Below, one piece after another: positions 50,847 to 59,823 of a stretch of 64,000 bases of DNA. Positions within the stretch are counted from its first letter, which is position 1; each line of letters opens with the position of its first letter. The notes under the pieces are model-generated. The model made no database searches, was not told the DNA's origin, and saw only the letters and a list, made by a program, of their open reading frames with translations. The translations under genes and the position numbers were made by a program. The stretch comes from Albimonas sp963977235 (lineage in GTDB: Bacteria; Pseudomonadota; Alphaproteobacteria; Rhodobacterales; Rhodobacteraceae): NCBI RefSeq assembly GCF_963977235.1, contig NZ_CAXBOD010000018.1, forward strand, positions 8,858 through 72,857, given 5' to 3'.

Positions 50847-52805
50847 ATGGGCAAGGGCAGGACGATCCTGACGATCACCGACGAAGGGCGGGCGCTGGGC
50901 ACGCCCACGCTCTCGCTGATCGTGGCGATGGCGGCGGGCGGGGTCAAAAGCTCCGAGATCGTGCGGCAGGGCGACGGCACCGGGCTGGTGGTGCTCTACT
51001 CCGATCAGCTGCGCATGGATGTGCGGGTCGAGCTGAAGCCCAACGGCAAGCCCGGCGACATCGTCGACATGGCCCTGCGCGACCGCTACGCGACCCAGAC
51101 CTTCGCGATCATGGAGAACGTGCAGGCCGACTACGGCGCGGTTCGCCAGGCGATCAAGAAGCTGGAATACGTGACCGAGGGCCGCGAGCCCGAGATCGAC
51201 GACGCGCTCCGGCTGATCCGCCTGCTCGAGCGGCCGATGAACGTGGACGGCGACGACGGCTACGACATCATGGTCACCGGCGCGGGCGGCGGCGTGCTGC
51301 GCGCCAGGGGCGGGGACGACGACATCTTCTTCACCGGGCGCGGCCGGATCGAGGGCGGCTCGGGCGTCGACACGCTGGACCTGAAGTTCTTCAGCGCGCT
51401 GTTCGGCAAGAAGGCCGTGACCGACATCGACCTCAAGACGGGCGTGATGGCGCTGCCCGGCAAGGGCGCCGTAAAGCTCGGCTCGATCGAGCGGGTCGAG
51501 GGCGAGGGCGAGCGCGACGTGATTCGCGGCGCCGGCCGGGCCGAGACCTTCGAGGGCGGCGGCGGCAAGGACCTGCTGGTCGGGCGCGGCGGCGCCGACT
51601 GGCTGTTCGGCGAGGGCGGGGCGGACCGGATCCTGGGCGGCGGCGGGGCCGACCTGCTGGTCGGCGGCGCGGGCGGCGACGTGATCAAGGGCGGCGCGGG
51701 CGACGACCAGCTCGACGGCGGCGCGGGCAACGACGTTCTGCGCGGCGGGGCCGGGGCCGACGCGATCTCGGGCGGCGCGGGCCGCGACACGATTCATGGC
51801 GACCGCGGCGTCGACCTGCTGTCCGGCGAGGGCGGCGCCGACCGCATCTACGGCGGCGGCGGCGACGACCAGATCGGCGGCGGCGAGGGCAATGACCGGC
51901 TCTCGGGCGACGCAGGCGCCGACGTGCTGATCGGCGGCGAGGGCGACGACCGGCTCGACGGCGGCGCCGGCGGCGACACGCTCGACGCGGGTCCGGGCGC
52001 GGACGTGCTCAAGGGCGGCGCGGGCGACGACCAGCTGTTTGGCGGCGAGGGCGACGACCGTCTGCTGGGCGGCGGCGAGGACGACCTGCTGCTGGGCGGC
52101 CTTGGCGACGACGTGCTCCACGGCGACGCCGGCGCCGACGATCTGCGCGGCGGCGAGGGCGAGGACGTGCTGCGCGGCGGCGACGGGGCCGACACGCTCT
52201 CGGGCGAGGCGGGCGAGGACGACCTCGCCGGCGGACGCGGCGGCGACTTTCTCAGCGGCGGGGATGACGACGACGTGCTGCGCGGCGACGGCGGGGCCGA
52301 CACGCTCTCGGGCGGCGAGGGCGCCGACAACCTCTTTGGCGGGGGCGGCGACGACCAGGCCGCCGGCGGCGCGGGCGACGACCGTGTCGAGGGCGGCGGC
52401 GGCAACGACACGCTGGCGGGCAACGAGGGCGACGACACTCTGGTGGGCGGCGCGGGCGACGACACCCTGACCGGCCACGACGGCGACGACCTGCTGATCG
52501 CGGGTCGGGGCCGGGACGTGCTCGTCGGGGACGGCGGCGCGGTCGACGGCGCCGACGAGTTCCGCCTCGACGCCTCGGGCAAGGGCGTCGACCGGGTTCT
52601 CGATTTCCGCGTCGGCGAGGACAGCTGGAGCGTGGCGGTCGCGGCGGGCGAGCCGGCGCTGACGGTGGACGACTTTGTCGTGGTCTCGGCCGAGGACGGC
52701 TTTGCCGTCGAGCTCGCCTCGGACGGAACCCGGATCGCCGAGTTCCGCGCCTCGGCCGATCTGCTCGACAGCCAGGACCTGCTCGACGCGTTCATCCTGC
52801 TCTGA
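50847..52805 (+). CDS. RTX calcium-binding repeat protein 1 (type I secreted)
   Basis: A 652-residue acidic protein. After about 170 residues of non-repetitive sequence (TLSLIVAMAAGGVKSSEIVR, AIKKLEYVTEG) it carries over thirty glycine/aspartate nonapeptides of the GGxGxDxLx type, for example GGAGDDQLD and GGEGDDRLL. These form calcium-bound beta-rolls. The non-repeat C-terminus (GVDRVLDFRVGEDSW, FRASADLLDSQDLLDAFILL) should hold the secretion signal for a type I exporter. No exporter gene is in the window. The ATG at 50847 is supported by alignment of the first domain; an ATG at 50757 is also open. Function of the N-terminal domain is unknown. Confidence 0.85.
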   Translation: MGKGRTILTITDEGRALGTPTLSLIVAMAAGGVKSSEIVRQGDGTGLVVLYSDQLRMDVRVELKPNGKPGDIVDMALRDRYATQTFAIMENVQADYGAVRQAIKKLEYVTEGREPEIDDALRLIRLLERPMNVDGDDGYDIMVTGAGGGVLRARGGDDDIFFTGRGRIEGGSGVDTLDLKFFSALFGKKAVTDIDLKTGVMALPGKGAVKLGSIERVEGEGERDVIRGAGRAETFEGGGGKDLLVGRGGADWLFGEGGADRILGGGGADLLVGGAGGDVIKGGAGDDQLDGGAGNDVLRGGAGADAISGGAGRDTIHGDRGVDLLSGEGGADRIYGGGGDDQIGGGEGNDRLSGDAGADVLIGGEGDDRLDGGAGGDTLDAGPGADVLKGGAGDDQLFGGEGDDRLLGGGEDDLLLGGLGDDVLHGDAGADDLRGGEGEDVLRGGDGADTLSGEAGEDDLAGGRGGDFLSGGDDDDVLRGDGGADTLSGGEGADNLFGGGGDDQAAGGAGDDRVEGGGGNDTLAGNEGDDTLVGGAGDDTLTGHDGDDLLIAGRGRDVLVGDGGAVDGADEFRLDASGKGVDRVLDFRVGEDSWSVAVAAGEPALTVDDFVVVSAEDGFAVELASDGTRIAEFRASADLLDSQDLLDAFILL

Positions 52806-52836
52806 CGCCGGGCCCCGGCGCGGGCCCCGAACGCAG

Positions 52837-52866
52837 AAACGCCCGGCCGATGCGGCCGGGCGTTTT
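52837..52866. terminator. Bidirectional terminator between RTX protein 1 and ppa
   Basis: AAACGCCCGGCCG, a 3-nt loop (ATG) and CGGCCGGGCGTTT give a perfect 13-bp stem with A/T tails on both sides, between convergent genes. Confidence 0.85.
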
Positions 52867-52906
52867 CGGTTTCACCGAGGGGACGGGCCGCGCGGGCCCG
52901 CGGGCC

Positions 52907-53443
52907 TCACTTCTTGACGGCGTCGACCGACTTCTGAAGGATCTGTTCGGCCTCGGCCTTGTCGCCCCAGCCGATCACCTTCACCCACTTGCCGGCCTCG
53001 AGATCCTTGTAGTGCTCGAAGAAGTGCTTGATGCGCTCGCGGGTCTTGGGGGCGATGTCCTCGAGGTCCTGGATATGGGCCTGGAACGGGTCGACCTTCT
53101 CGACGGGGACGGCGATCAGCTTGTCGTCCATGCCGCCGTCGTCTTCCATCTTCAGCACGCCCACCGGGCGGCAGCGGATCACGACGCCCGGCGCGAGGTC
53201 GAAGTCGCACAGCACCAGCACGTCGGTGGGGTCGCCGTCGTCATGCAGGGTGTTGGGCACGAAGCCGTAGTTGCACGGGTAGAACATCGGCGTGTTGACG
53301 ATGCGGTCGACGAAGACCGCGCCCGAGTCCTTGTCGATCTCGTACTTCACGGGCGCGCCGCCGCCGGCGCCGCCGGTGATCTCGATCACCACGTTGATGT
53401 CGGAGGGCGGGTTCTTGCCCGCGGGGATCGCGTCGAGGTTCAT
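52907..53443 (-). CDS. ppa: Inorganic pyrophosphatase
   Basis: A 178-residue family I enzyme that hydrolyses pyrophosphate in the cytoplasm. It has the signature GDPTDVLVLCDFDL (DxDPxD-type metal site), KYEIDKDSGAVFVDR, and EDDGGMDDKLIAVPVEKVDP. The length is typical. It stands alone between two RTX genes and ends in the shared terminator. Confidence 0.96.
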   Translation of the reverse strand: MNLDAIPAGKNPPSDINVVIEITGGAGGGAPVKYEIDKDSGAVFVDRIVNTPMFYPCNYGFVPNTLHDDGDPTDVLVLCDFDLAPGVVIRCRPVGVLKMEDDGGMDDKLIAVPVEKVDPFQAHIQDLEDIAPKTRERIKHFFEHYKDLEAGKWVKVIGWGDKAEAEQILQKSVDAVKK

Positions 53444-53654
53444 GACAGGTCCTTCGTTCGGCGTCCGGAATGAGCCGCGCGGCGCTTAGCACGGGTTGTT
53501 GCGCCGCGGAAGGGGCGGGGAGCCGCAGGGGTCCGCCCCGGGCCTCCCGTCGGAGCGGGGCGCGGGGGCAGCCGGCGCTTGGTTTCCGCGCGTCCGTGGG
53601 CTAACCCTCGAAGCCAGAACCAATTCTCGCCTCGATATTTCAGGATTGCCGACG

Positions 53655-55388
53655 ATGCCCGACTCCTCCCCCCTGCGCCTGAGTTTCCGTCTGGCGCGCG
53701 ACGGCGTGGACTTCGCCCGCCGGGTCGTCGAGATCGCGGGCTTCCCCGACGAGGTCCTGCTGGTCGCCACCGGCGACGGCCCGGTGCGGCTGGAGGTGAG
53801 CGAGGCGCGGGTTTCGATCCCCGAGGCCGACCCCGGGCCGGGCGGGCGGCTGGTGTTCTCGATCCGGCGCGACGACCGCGGGCGCGACCTTGTGGACACG
53901 CTGCGGCTCGAGGAGCCTTCGGGCGACGTCGCGGTCCTCAGGGGCCTCGAGGCGCCCCTGAAACGGGTGCAGGCCTGGCTCGAGGCGGCCGAGGCCGATC
54001 CGCTGCAGGCGGGCCTGCCGCGCGGCTGGTTCCGCGGGCGCGACCTGCAGGTGCTGGGCGGGGAGGCGAACGAGGACCTCTCGGGCCGGGCCGGCGACGA
54101 CCTGATCCGGGGCGGCGCGGGGTTCGACACCCTGCGGCTCAGCGGGGGCGCCGACACGCTCTGCGGCGGGGCCGACATAGACCGGCTGGTGATCGCGGGC
54201 GCGGGCGAGGGCCAGCGCACGGGCGTGATCGTGGACTATCGCCGCAACCTGCTGACGGGCGCGCCTGGCGAGAGCGAGATCCGCGGGATCGAGCGCATCG
54301 AGGGCGGCCGCGGCGGCGACATCGTGATGGGCGGCCGCGGCGACCAGACCTTCCTCGGCCGCGGCGGCGAGGACCGTCTCGATGGCCGCGGCGGCGACGA
54401 CGTTCTGTTTGGCGGCGCGCGGGCCGACGACCTCTACGGCGGCCGCGGCGACGACCAGCTGCTCGCGGGGGGCGGGCGCAACGCGCTCCATGGCGGCTCG
54501 GGCGACGACCAGTTGTGGAGCGGCCCGACGGGGGGCGACCGGCTTTTCGGCGGGCGCGGGGACGATGCGGTCTGGGGCGGCGCGGGCGCCGATCTTGCGC
54601 GCGGCCGCGCCGGCGCCGACCTGCTGCTGCTCTCGGGCGGCGACGACGCGGGTTCGGGCGACCAGGGCGACGACTTTCTCTTCGGCGGCGCGGGCGAGGA
54701 CGCGCTGCACGGCAACCGCGGGCGCGACGCGATCTGGGGCGGCGAGGGCGACGACGAGATCGAGGGCGGGCGCGGAGCCGACTCGCTCGACGGCGGGGCC
54801 GGGGACGACGCGATCGCGGGCGAGGCCGGCGACGACGTCCTGGCGGGCGGCGACGGCGCGGACACGCTCGAAGGCGGGACCGGCGCGGACGCGCTCTACG
54901 GCGGCGCCGACGATGATCGCCTCTCCGGCGGCGCGGGCGACGACACGCTGGTCGGCGGCGCGGGCGCGGACCGGCTCGAGGGCGGCGCGGGCGACGACGT
55001 CCTGACCGGCGGGGGCGAGTCGCGCGAGCTGGAGGCGCCCCAGATCGCGGCGCCCGCCGTGCCCTCGGAGGTCTGGGAGCATGAGACCCAGGGCGGCACG
55101 GGCTGGAGCGGCGCGGGCCTGATCTCGACCGTGACCGTCTCCCGTCCGGGGCCGGTCGTCATTGCGGACGCCGACGTCTTCGTGCTCGACGGGGCGGGCG
55201 TCGACACGGTGACCGACTTCGAGCAGGGCGTTGACCGGATCGAGCTCGCCGCCGGGGTGGGCTTCGCCGACCTGCGCCTCGAGACCGACGGAGACGACCT
55301 GCGCCTGCTGCTGGAGGCGAGCGACCAGGCGATCGGCGTGCTGCTGGGCGCGGGGGCGCTGAGCCTGGGCGCGGACGACTTCGTCTGA
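53655..55388 (+). CDS. RTX calcium-binding repeat protein 2 (type I secreted)
   Basis: A 577-residue protein. The first 130 residues are a compact non-repeat region (LRLSFRLARDGVDFARRVVE, GGRLVFSIRRDDRGRDLVDTL). From about 135 to 460 it carries RTX nonapeptides (GGRGDDAVW, GGAGDDTLV and many others), interrupted by a short segment around IVDYRRNLLTGAPGESEIRG that ends in FAD-like repeats typical of these proteins. The C-terminus (VFVLDGAGVDTVTDFEQGVD, then ALSLGADDFV) is a secretion-type end. It resembles RTX protein 1 only in the repeats. Confidence 0.83.
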   Translation: MPDSSPLRLSFRLARDGVDFARRVVEIAGFPDEVLLVATGDGPVRLEVSEARVSIPEADPGPGGRLVFSIRRDDRGRDLVDTLRLEEPSGDVAVLRGLEAPLKRVQAWLEAAEADPLQAGLPRGWFRGRDLQVLGGEANEDLSGRAGDDLIRGGAGFDTLRLSGGADTLCGGADIDRLVIAGAGEGQRTGVIVDYRRNLLTGAPGESEIRGIERIEGGRGGDIVMGGRGDQTFLGRGGEDRLDGRGGDDVLFGGARADDLYGGRGDDQLLAGGGRNALHGGSGDDQLWSGPTGGDRLFGGRGDDAVWGGAGADLARGRAGADLLLLSGGDDAGSGDQGDDFLFGGAGEDALHGNRGRDAIWGGEGDDEIEGGRGADSLDGGAGDDAIAGEAGDDVLAGGDGADTLEGGTGADALYGGADDDRLSGGAGDDTLVGGAGADRLEGGAGDDVLTGGGESRELEAPQIAAPAVPSEVWEHETQGGTGWSGAGLISTVTVSRPGPVVIADADVFVLDGAGVDTVTDFEQGVDRIELAAGVGFADLRLETDGDDLRLLLEASDQAIGVLLGAGALSLGADDFV

Positions 55389-55464
55389 GGCGGTGGTCGA
55401 GCCGGCCCCGGTTCGTCTGAGGCGGCGGTCGAGCGATCCCGCAGGGGCGGCCGTCCCCGGTCGC

Positions 55465-56409
55465 TCAGACCCCGGGGGCGGCGCGGCGCCGCTCGGCGCG
55501 CAGGTTGATCAGGTTGGCGGTCAGCACCAGCGCGGCGCCGGCGAAGACGGCGACCTCGAGCGGCTCGGCATAGAGCAGCATGCCCACCACCGCGATCATC
55601 GGCAGGCGGCCGAAGTCCATGGGAGCGACGACCGTGGCGGGCGCGCGCGACAGGGCGCGCGCCACGCAGTAGTGCGCCGCCAGCCCGCAGACGCCGATCA
55701 GCACGATCCAGGGCAGGGTGCGCGAGGGCAGCGCGATGTCGAGGTCCGCCCCCGCGCACACGAAGCCCATCACCGCCTGGATCGCGCACATGAAGAACAT
55801 GATCGAGACGGTGCTCTCGCTCGCGCTCAGGCGCTTGGTGAGCATGATGTTGAAGGCGAAGCCCACGGCGGCCGCCAGGGCCGCCGCCTGACCCGGGCCG
55901 AAGGCCGCGCCGGCCTCGCTCGCCCAGGGTTGGGCGATCACCAGGATCCCGGCAAAGCCGATGGCCGCGGCCAGCAGTCGGGCGCGGGCGAAGCGCTCGC
56001 CCAGCACCAGGGGCGCGAGCAGGGCGATCCAGATCGGCGAGGTGAACTCGTAGGCGAAGACCTGGGTCAGAGGGATCACGGCCACCGCGTGGAACCACAG
56101 GTTCTGGCCGGCGAAATGGAAGCAGTTGCGCGTCAGGTGCAGGCGCATCCGCCGGGCCCGGATCAGGGGCAGGGCGCCGGACGCGGCCGCCACGGCCACC
56201 ACGATCACGAGCGAGATCACCGAGCGGAAGGCGAGGATCTCGAACGTGTCGAGCTCGGCCGCGGCCTCGCGTCCCGCCACCGCCAGCGCCGAGAAGCAGC
56301 ACAGCGCCAGCGCCATCCAGCCGGCCGCGGCCAGCGGGCTTTCGGCGACCGGCGCGGCGGGAACCAGCGGGTCCGCGGTCGCGGGGCCGCCGGGGGCCGA
56401 GGGGCTCAC
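55465..56409 (-). CDS. DMT superfamily (EamA) permease
   Basis: A 314-residue inner-membrane protein with ten hydrophobic helices in two EamA halves. The first begins WMALALCCFSALAVAGREAAAELDTFEILAFRSVISL, the second repeats the layout from RTLPWIVLIGVCGLAAHYCV. Members export or import metabolites such as amino acids; the substrate is unknown. The ATG at 56409 overlaps the aroQ stop as ATGA, so it is translated with aroQ. Confidence 0.9.
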   Translation of the reverse strand: MSPSAPGGPATADPLVPAAPVAESPLAAAGWMALALCCFSALAVAGREAAAELDTFEILAFRSVISLVIVVAVAAASGALPLIRARRMRLHLTRNCFHFAGQNLWFHAVAVIPLTQVFAYEFTSPIWIALLAPLVLGERFARARLLAAAIGFAGILVIAQPWASEAGAAFGPGQAAALAAAVGFAFNIMLTKRLSASESTVSIMFFMCAIQAVMGFVCAGADLDIALPSRTLPWIVLIGVCGLAAHYCVARALSRAPATVVAPMDFGRLPMIAVVGMLLYAEPLEVAVFAGAALVLTANLINLRAERRRAAPGV

Positions 56410-56852
56410 GCCCCGGCCGCGGTCATCTCCGCCGCCGCGTCAAGCGCCATCAGGTAGCCGGGCGCCCCGAAGCCCATGATCACGCCGTCGGCGCGCAGCG
56501 AGACGTAGGAGTGGTGGCGGAACGCCTCTCGCCGGTGGGTGTTGGTCAGGTGCAGCTCGATCACCTTGCCGTCGAAGGCGCGCAGGGCGTCGAGGATCGC
56601 GACCGAGGTGTGGGTGTAGGCGCCGGCGTTGAGGATGATCGCCTCGACGCTCCCGCGCGCCGCATGGATCCAGTCGACCAGCGCGCCCTCGTGGTTGCTT
56701 TGGCGGAACTCGAGCGCGAGGCCCCGCCGCTCGGCCCGCTCGACGCAGCGCGCCTCGATGTCGGCAAGCGTGTCGGCGCCGTAGATCTCGGGCTCCCGCA
56801 GGCCCAGAAGGTTCAGGTTGGGGCCGTTGAGGATCAGGATGCGGGCGGTCAT
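56406..56852 (-). CDS. aroQ: Type II 3-dehydroquinate dehydratase
   Basis: A 148-residue shikimate-pathway enzyme that converts 3-dehydroquinate to 3-dehydroshikimate. It has LNGPNLNLLG, the active-site tyrosine in LREPEIYG, QSNHEG, NAGAYTHTSVAI and the catalytic histidine in HLTNTHRREAFRHHS. Length and motifs are typical. It is followed and overlapped by the DMT permease gene, a pairing without an obvious link to aromatic synthesis. Confidence 0.96.
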   Translation of the reverse strand: MTARILILNGPNLNLLGLREPEIYGADTLADIEARCVERAERRGLALEFRQSNHEGALVDWIHAARGSVEAIILNAGAYTHTSVAILDALRAFDGKVIELHLTNTHRREAFRHHSYVSLRADGVIMGFGAPGYLMALDAAAEMTAAGA

Positions 56853-57009
56853 GGCGGGCTCCGGAGGGGGCGCTGGGGCGGGCGCGCAATGAAGCCGATA
56901 ACCGGCCGGCGGGCAAGGGGCGTCTTCCGGGGGCGCCCGGCCCCGAGCGGGCTTGACCCCGGCCGGCCGGCGGCCGAGCGTGGCGGCGGCAATGCAGCGG
57001 AGGGTCTCG

Positions 57010-58341
57010 ATGAACCAGCATGGCGGAGACCAGGGCGGGGGGGCGCAGGTCGGGGGGGCGCAGGACGGGGCGGCGCAGGACGGGGCGGCTCGCGACGCGG
57101 CCGCGGGGCGCCGGGCCATCGTGGTGGGCGCGGGGATCACCGGCGTGGCGGCCGCGATCGGGTTGCGGCGGATGGGCTGGCAGGTGACGCTCGTCGACCG
57201 CGCCCCGCCCGGCGACCGCGGGGCGGCGAGCTTTGGCAACGGCGGGATCCTGGCGCGCTGCTCGATCGTGCCGGTGCCGGTTCCGGGGCTGCTTGCCAAG
57301 GCCCCGCGGATGCTGCTCGACCCCAATGAGCCGCTCTACCTGCGCTGGTCCCATGTGCCGCGCATGGCGCCGTTCCTGCTCCGCTACCTCTCCTACGGGC
57401 GCGAGCGTCATGTCCGGCGCATCGCCGCGGCGCTGGCCGGCCTGACCGGCGACAGCGTCGAGGAGCACACCGCGCTCGCCGCCGGCACGGGCGCCGAGCG
57501 GTTCATCCGGACGGGCGACTACGGCCACCTCTTCCGCAACCGCGCGCAATACGAGAAGGACGCGCTCGGCAACGCCATCCGGGCCGAGCATGGCTTTGTC
57601 CCCGAGGAGGTCGACCGCGCCGGGCTGCTCGAGCGGGACCCCGCGCTGGGCGAGGCCTGGACCTTCGGCGCCATCTACCCCGGTCATGGCTGGATCCTGA
57701 ACCCCGGCGCCTATGTGGCGGCGCTCGCCGAGCATTTCGCGCGCGAGGGCGGGGTGATCCGCCGGGCCGAGGTCGCGGCGCTCGACGGCGAGGGCAAGGT
57801 GACCCTCGCAGGCGGCGCGACGATGCGGGCCGATCGCGTGGTGCTGGCGGCGGGCGCCTGGTCTGCGAGGCTCGCCGCGGGCCTGGGCCTGCGCCTGCCG
57901 ATGGAGAGCGAGCGCGGCTATCACCTGGCGCTGAAGAACCCCGCCTCGCGCCCCGCGCATCCCTGGATGGTGAGCGAGGTCAAGGCTGTGACCACGCCGA
58001 TGGATTTCGGCGTGCGCCTGGCGGGGATCGTCGAGTTCGGGGGGCTCGAGGCCGGGCCCTCGGCCGCCCCGCCCAGGCTGCTGCGCGCCGCCGCCGCCCG
58101 GATCTGGCCGGGGCTGGAGTGGGAGGCCGAGGAGGAGTGGATGGGCCATCGCCCCGTGCTCGCCGACAGCCTGCCCGCCATCGGAGAGATCCCCGGCGCG
58201 CCGGCCGTGATCGCGGCCTTCGGCGGCCAGCACGTGGGCCTGACCGCGGGGCCGCGGATCGGGCGGCTGGCCGCCGGGATCGCCGCGGGACAGGCGCTGA
58301 ACGAGGACCTCTCGGCCTGCGCGCCGGGACGCTTCCGATAG
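57010..58341 (+). CDS. FAD-dependent D-amino acid dehydrogenase-like (DadA) oxidoreductase
   Basis: A 443-residue flavoprotein of the DAO family. The dinucleotide fold VVGAGITGVAAAIGLRRMGW appears after an N-terminal extension of about 35 residues. AASFGNGGILARCS and the C-terminal GHRPVLADSLPAIGEIPGAP, FGGQHVGLTAGPRIGRL are typical of DadA-like proteins. It probably oxidises a D-amino acid or a related amine. The extension consists of four 15-bp DNA repeats encoding QxGGA units. The start is the ATG at 57010; an ATG at 56992 is an alternative. Confidence 0.88.
   Translation: MNQHGGDQGGGAQVGGAQDGAAQDGAARDAAAGRRAIVVGAGITGVAAAIGLRRMGWQVTLVDRAPPGDRGAASFGNGGILARCSIVPVPVPGLLAKAPRMLLDPNEPLYLRWSHVPRMAPFLLRYLSYGRERHVRRIAAALAGLTGDSVEEHTALAAGTGAERFIRTGDYGHLFRNRAQYEKDALGNAIRAEHGFVPEEVDRAGLLERDPALGEAWTFGAIYPGHGWILNPGAYVAALAEHFAREGGVIRRAEVAALDGEGKVTLAGGATMRADRVVLAAGAWSARLAAGLGLRLPMESERGYHLALKNPASRPAHPWMVSEVKAVTTPMDFGVRLAGIVEFGGLEAGPSAAPPRLLRAAAARIWPGLEWEAEEEWMGHRPVLADSLPAIGEIPGAPAVIAAFGGQHVGLTAGPRIGRLAAGIAAGQALNEDLSACAPGRFR
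57031..57090 (+). repeat. In-frame 15-bp tandem repeat, four copies
   Basis: Units start at 57031, 57046, 57061 and 57076 and encode QGGGA, QVGGA, QDGAA and QDGAA. Copy number could vary without a frameshift because 15 is a multiple of three. Confidence 0.8.
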
Positions 58342-58745
58342 GGCTCGCCGCCGCGGCGCCCTGACGGGACATCGCGCGGGATTTCACCGGAATCGTCGAT
58401 CCCCTGCGCCCGGGCGCGTCGCCGGGGCGGTAGCGCCTGCGGGGCTCGACCCGCCGCCTCTTGCCGGCGCCAGCGGCGCGGACGGCGCGCTGGGGCTGAT
58501 GCCGGGCGGGGCGAGGGTTGGGGGCCTCGGGATCTTGGGCGTGCCGTTCGCCGGCCTGGTCGCGGCGCGCCCGGCGGGGCAGGCGGGCGGGGTCTTCGAC
58601 GTCGCCACGCTGGTGATCGTGCGCGAGCTCGGGTTCGCGCTGTTCCCGGCTGTCGTCGGGGTTGAGACGGCCGACCGTATCCTGACCGCGCTTCGTCGAA
58701 GGGGGGCGGCCTGTCGAGGATCGCCTGCAGGGCGGAGGGCCGGGG
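58342..58745. other. 404-bp gap between the DadA-like gene and tRNA-Leu
   Basis: No gene is supported. Short open frames exist on both strands, but their Ala/Pro/Arg-rich content is what GC-rich DNA gives in any frame, and none has a ribosome-binding site with family similarity. Confidence 0.4.
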
Positions 58746-58826
58746 TGCCCGCTGCGGGAGTCGAACCCGCACGCCTCTCGGCCAGGGTGTTTAAGACCCA
58801 TGCGTCTACCGTTCCGCCAAGCGGGC
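58746..58826 (-). tRNA. tRNA-Leu(UAA)
   Basis: On the minus strand the 81-nt sequence folds as a class II tRNA. The acceptor stem is GCCCGCT/AGCGGGC, the anticodon loop CTTAAAC gives anticodon UAA, a long variable arm has a GCC-GAGA-GGC stem, and the T arm reads GCGGGTTCGACTCCCGC. The 3' CCA is not encoded and would be added later. Confidence 0.95.
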
Positions 58827-59024
58827 CCCCGCGCCCTGATTAGGACGCCGGATCGGCTTAGGAAAGGGGCTCGGGTCGCCTGACGCGGCGAGGCCCGCGC
58901 GCGGCGGCCGCCTGCGACCGCAGGGCGCGCGCCGCCGCCGCGCCGCCCCGGGCGGAGGCGGTGTCGGCCCCGCGCGCCCGGGCCGCGCGCCGGCGCTCGG
59001 CCGGTCGCGCGCGCCGGGCGGGCC

Positions 59025-59783
59025 TCAGATCGGCGGCAGCTCGGTGACTTCGGTCGCGCCCAGCGCCTTGCACATCGCGCGCAGGGCCTGGGCGGCCTGG
59101 GCCAGCTCGTCGCGGTCCTGGCTGCGGGCCACGATCGTCGCCCCGTAGCCGCCCTGATAGAACGGGTAGCTGCCGAACGAGATGTCGGGATGGGCGTTGG
59201 CAAGCTCGGCCAGAGGGCCGGCGATGTCGCCCTCGGCCATCGGGATGCGGAAAGCGTGGCTCAGCATCGGCGGCCCGCCCTCGAGCGTGGGGCGCACGCT
59301 CTCGACCATGGCGTTGAAGATCAGCGGCACGCCGGCCATGACGTACACGTTCTCCATCTTGAAGCCCGGCGCGCCGGAGACCGGGTTGGCGATCAGCGTC
59401 GCCCCCGCCGGGATCCGGGCCATGCGCAGCCGCGAGGGGGTCAGCTTGTCGGGGTCGCCATAGTGGGCCAGCAGGATCTCGCGCGCGTCGGCGCGCACGT
59501 CGATCTCGACGCCGAAGGCCGCGGCCACGCACTCGGCGGTGATGTCGTCGTGGGTCGGCCCGATGCCGCCCGAGGTGAACACATAGGTGTTGCGCACGCG
59601 CAGCTCGTTGATCGCCGCGATGATCGCCTCGCGATCGTCGGCGACCACGCGCACCTCCCGCAGGGCCGCCCCGGCCTCGGTCAGAACGCTGGCGAGGTGG
59701 TGCATGTTGGCGTCGCGCGTGCGGCCCGAGAGGATCTCGTCCCCGATCACCACCATCGCCGACGTGGGCATGTCGTCCTTCAT
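59025..59783 (-). CDS. CinA-like molybdopterin-binding domain protein
   Basis: A 252-residue protein with the MoCF/CinA N-terminal fold: VVIGDEILSGRTRDANMHHL, VTSGGIGPTHDDIT-type FTSGGIGPTHDDITAECV, and VMAGVPLIFNAM. It lacks the C-terminal nicotinamide-nucleotide amidase domain of full-length CinA. Stand-alone proteins of this kind are annotated as competence/damage-inducible protein A-like, but no role in competence is implied. The ATG at 59771 is an alternative start. It diverges from sfsA across 40 bp. Confidence 0.85.
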   Translation of the reverse strand: MKDDMPTSAMVVIGDEILSGRTRDANMHHLASVLTEAGAALREVRVVADDREAIIAAINELRVRNTYVFTSGGIGPTHDDITAECVAAAFGVEIDVRADAREILLAHYGDPDKLTPSRLRMARIPAGATLIANPVSGAPGFKMENVYVMAGVPLIFNAMVESVRPTLEGGPPMLSHAFRIPMAEGDIAGPLAELANAHPDISFGSYPFYQGGYGATIVARSQDRDELAQAAQALRAMCKALGATEVTELPPI

Positions 59784-59823
59784 CCGTCTTGTCTCCCGCG
59801 CGCCATCGGATAAGGGTCCGGGC

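Noticed and set aside
58499..58843. Plus-strand open frame over the gap and antisense to tRNA-Leu
   Set aside because: It overlaps the tRNA on the opposite strand, has no ribosome-binding site and has no recognisable domain.
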